Shown here piece by piece: positions 60,311 through 64,000 of a stretch of 64,000 nucleotides of DNA. The DNA is taken from positions 1,240,001 to 1,304,000 of the forward strand of contig OZ017798.1 of NCBI GenBank assembly GCA_963969395.1, given 5' to 3'. Position 1 is the first letter of the stretch. Every line of letters begins with the position of its first letter. Position numbers and translations under genes: made by a program. This DNA comes from Pseudoscleropodium purum (taxonomy: Eukaryota > Streptophyta > Bryopsida > Hypnales > Brachytheciaceae). The notes beneath the pieces are model-generated. The model saw only the letters and a program-made list of their open reading frames with translations. It ran no database searches and was not told the origin of the DNA.

Positions 60311-63300
60311 TCTGTAATTCCTTGCTTCCGACATTTTTGTATGCACCTCCTCATTGCAAGTAGTGAAAGTTAGAGGTTATTTGTTTTTACTTTGGATTGA
60401 CGCAATACTTGTAACACTGGCAACCATGTACCATGATTCATTAGAAGAAAAATTTGCAGATTTGGTCCCTGAGTTCCACGTAGTTACTAAGTACCGGTAT
60501 TTGACTACTCGTGTGGCTGAAAGTTATGCACTTATCAAGGTTCAGAGTCTATGCCAACAAGGTTTTATTTGCAATTTGGTATGTCTGTCATCGTGCAAAA
60601 CCAAAGTTCTCTAAGTGTTGAGCAATAGTAAATACATAGAATAAGTAACTTGGGGATTAAATGACTATGGAATTTCTTTGATTTGATTTGTTTTGCAATG
60701 AGAGAATGTCCTCACAGGTTTTTAGGCATAGGCTGGTGTAACAAAGCATGGGTTCTTTCAATTTGAGTTTCCTCATTTGAATTTGCAACTTTGTAACTAA
60801 TCTAGTGAAAAATATATCACTGTGTTTCTCATACAACTTTCAATGTTGAATGAAATCATGATCAACTTCAAAACTCTATATCTTTTGATCAATACTTTCA
60901 ATGTTTGAATTGATTGAAAAATTGAGTCCAAAGGGGTGCAAATAGTTTAGTATGGTAGGATGTACTTTATTGATTTTTAATTATACTTACTTATTGGAGG
61001 TCAAAGAAAATACACAACAAGAATCTTTGCATTGGACTTAAATGATCTCTCTATTGTAATGAAGATTGAGTTCTTTAGTGAATTACTAGCAATTGAAGTG
61101 TCATATTCATATAGCAAATTTTCCCTTGAAAATAAATAATTATCTAAGACTCAAAAAAATAAGGTTGGTCTATTGACAATATCAAGATATTATTTAAAAT
61201 TTTGACACACATACTCACTAAAGCACATATAAAACATGTAATATTTGAGTTTTATAATTTTTTGATTGTCATGATTTCTAATTTCTAATTTTTCTATTTT
61301 TAGAAATAAACTTGGTTGGCCTTTACAATATTGGTGAAGTAGTCATTCTAGGACTTTGTAGCATGCTAGAGTGAGATCTAAAATTTTACTCTTAGAAAAA
61401 GGCAATCATAATGTTTGGTTGTTTGATAGTGAGCACACCACATGTAAGTTTAATTTATCTCTTCAATTGGAAAATCAAACTCCAACATTTATTAAATGGC
61501 GTACTATATGTCATTCTATCATGGCCTCCTACCTATTTTTGTCACTTTAGAAATGACCCCATTATGGCTATACACCAACACCCTAACTTGAAATTTTGTA
61601 TTGGTATGACTCCTTCTAAACAAACATTTGGTTTTAAAATTCTTTCTTGAATAGGGCATTATAGATCTTGCACAAGTAAAAATCAATGATGAGCTTCTAC
61701 CTAGAAGAAGGCAATTGAGAATGCTATAGCTATTCTAAAAAATTTCTAACAAAATTTCCAATACAAATTCAAATTGTGATTCAAAATGCAAAACTTTGCT
61801 TTAGTTTATAGATATGTTTCTAAAAGAAAATGATACCAAAGTATCGAACTATATTTGAGTATGGAAAATCCTATCTTTAAGATTCCTTGAAAATCAAGGT
61901 TTGAAGGCTTAAGGAGAACTTTCAAAGTGTGAACATTTAAATGGACAAAACCTATAAATTAAGTTGAATCACTATTGACATAAACATCTACTACCATATA
62001 GAAACTTGCTCTTGTTGAACATAAAAACAATTAATGCAATCATCTAATGCTCAATAAAATTGATCTTTTGGAATCATAAGATAAGCCATCCTATTTGTGC
62101 CAAATTTCAATTGCAACCTCTTTATGCCAATACCATTCTAATGGTGCACATTTCAAATATTGAATATAAATTTACAATCAGTGTTGACCATTTCAATCTG
62201 TGATCATCTATAGGGCCTTTGCAAGTGACCCTTTTTCTAATAGATCATCTCATTTATTTTGGGGGTACAAATTCAATTTGAAGTAGCAGAAACATACTGT
62301 AAATGCAGAGTATTCCTGCATCTGTTTTCAAAATAAGTTTTTTTATATGTCTTGTTTTTTTAATGGAAATGCCAGTACAATTTGTTCGCCTTTGGTGACA
62401 AACCAATAAGACATGGAAAAAGCTCTGGTGATGTTGCCATTGGATGCGCTAAAAGTGTAGGCTACATGAGGGTGCCGGCCCGACAGTCAGGGCAGTGGTT
62501 GTACGTTTACAGTTGAAGTTGTAAGTTAACTTACAGGCAGATACTCTCAGTTAAAATTAGTTGGCATTTTCAGATTGTTCAGAAATTAACAAGACTGCAT
62601 TTTTTTTTTAACTTACTTCCACTGTAAAACTCGCACATACAGAACCACAGACACTGGCACCCACATGTCAAGTACATGTCGCGCACGTTTATTAAGTTGC
62701 TGAAAACTGAAATTTGCTCATTTTTCTGGGTTTGCTTTGTCAGAAATTTTGTGATGCTATACAAGAGCATTGGTTCCCAATTGCATGCACAAATGGTAAC
62801 CTCAATATTCACAAGACGTCTCTCTTTCATTGAATGAGGAGAAGCATGTTCTCTCCACAACATGGGGTTGCTTTAGCTTTCCATAACATTGTTTACCAAT
62901 GAGGCAGGGGTTCCTCTTTGGCATCCTTGAAAAGAAGAGCCCTACAGTAAACAATATTGTCTTTTACGGCTCTTGAACCCAACCCAATCCTTGAATTAAT
63001 TGATAAGGCCCATCCAGGCATCTAGCAAAGTATAAGGTAACTATGCCTATGACACGCAAAATGCTAGGGAGCCCATTATAGGCAAAATTATTCTAGTGAT
63101 GCACATTTCAAGAACTGGAATGTATACCATTAGTACAATTTTGCCTGTGATGGGCTAGCTCCAATTTGGATTGTCATTAGAAGAGTTTTAGGGGGTCCAG
63201 AAGCTTGTTTCGGGCCTATTCCCCTACAGCTATTCCTTACAGCGAGGGACTAGCCAGCTATCAAAATTTTCTTTTTCATAAAAAAAAAAAAAAAAAAAAA

Positions 63301-64000
63301 AGAATTTTTTTAGTCTCCAAATGCAAATGCAAAAAAAAAATTGAAAAAAAAAATTAAAATTAAAAATTAAAAATTTGGTCAATGACGTGGCAGGGTCTTG
63401 TCCACGTTAGACCATTGCACCGAACATGTTCCCTACATTTACAGGCTGTGATAACTCGCAGGCATCCGGAGGCCCCAAAAATCTTCTAATGTATAAGCAA
63501 AGTTACCTTAATACCTTCTATAGTAGGAGGTTCCCGAATCACCCATCTAAGGATAAATACAGCTCTAAAGGAAAATTTGCCTATCAAAATATTTTTTACA
63601 TATTTTTGGTTGAAAGAAAAATGAAAAAAAATTGAGTAGCAATTTTAATTGGAAATTTTGAGAGTCAAAATGAATTAAATATGATTTTTCAAAGTGATGG
63701 TGCATAGGTCACTATTTATGATCTAGAGTTGAAATTTGTGTGGTCTATTACTACACTAGAGAGATATGTACCTACTAAAGAGAATTTTAAAAAACATTGT
63801 TTTATGTTCTCTACATTCATGCAAATAGGGCTCCCTTGCCCATGTAATTTTGAACATGAAATGGTTTCAAGATGATTCTTTTGGTGAAATCTCTTTATCA
63901 TGAAGTCTTTCCAAATGGCCAATTTTTCTTTTAAAATTTTTTTTTTTCCTATTATTTACAAATTAAAACGTCAAAGTATCTATTTTTTTATGAGATTTTG
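60311..64000. other. SPP 3' flank and repeat-rich DNA without a gene
   Basis: The first few hundred bases are presumably the SPP 3' UTR; the frame at 60354-60614 has no domain and is likely UTR. Frames at 61411-61650 and 62579-62863 match nothing I recognize. A 22-base A run lies at 63281-63302. Confidence 0.5.
63383..63505. repeat. Dispersed repeat, copy 2 (partner at 36931-37050)
   Basis: TGACGTGGCAGGGTCTTGTC start, then CATTTACAGGCTGTG, GGCATCCGGAGGCC and ATCTTCTAATG words, in the same order as 36931-37050. It follows a long A-rich run. Confidence 0.55.

Noticed and set aside
61411..61650. 79-codon ORF as a copia-type integrase fragment
   Set aside because: No zinc-binding or DDE motif and no similarity strong enough to claim.
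1..64000. CRISPR arrays, rRNA, tRNA or bacterial operons
   Set aside because: No regularly spaced direct repeats, no tRNA-like B-box/cloverleaf and no rRNA blocks were seen; the gene structures are clearly eukaryotic.

Overview
The window is nuclear DNA of a land plant. Four protein genes are split by GT-AG introns, and their products are plant families: a SHORT-ROOT-type GRAS regulator, uroporphyrinogen-III synthase with a leader resembling a plastid transit peptide, a signal peptide peptidase (SPP), and an ARM-repeat protein of the plant U-box/ARM class. The long AT-rich intergenic stretches and the intron-rich GRAS gene fit a non-flowering lineage (moss, lycophyte or similar) better than an angiosperm. 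That is a low-confidence inference, and the species cannot be named from the sequence.

Layout. 1-19.3 kb is an AT-rich repeat desert. It holds a decayed Ty3/Gypsy element on the minus strand at the left edge, several elements bounded by TTAA and CCCTAAA-like inverted ends, a hairpin-ended element with a variable minisatellite core, and a Tourist-like MITE. 19.3-33.5 kb is a less AT-rich gene island with the ARM-repeat gene (plus) and the SHORT-ROOT-like gene (minus, four exons). 33.5-51.3 kb is a second repeat desert with more copies of the same families, a large alternating inverted repeat near 36.5 kb and a decayed transposon-like ORF near 46.4 kb. 51.4-60.3 kb is a second gene island: uroporphyrinogen-III synthase (minus, ten exons) and an SPP-type intramembrane aspartyl protease (plus, nine exons) arranged head to head, 586 bp between start codons. 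60.3-64 kb is repeat-rich DNA without a gene.

All exon structures were assembled by hand from reading frame, splice dinucleotides, intron phase and family similarity. Every splice junction chosen keeps phase. The SHR-like gene would be a nuclear transcriptional regulator and the synthase makes the first cyclic tetrapyrrole for chlorophyll and heme. The SPP homologue carries an unusual N-terminal extension of about 140 residues that looks like an organelle leader. If so, the divergent pair could be two plastid proteins sharing one promoter.

The most interesting repeat material is a set of at least seven elements whose ends read TTAA-CCCTWAA, from 230-bp MITEs to ~950-bp non-coding copies. Intact TTAA on both sides with a CCC-starting terminus is the piggyBac hallmark, unusual for a plant.
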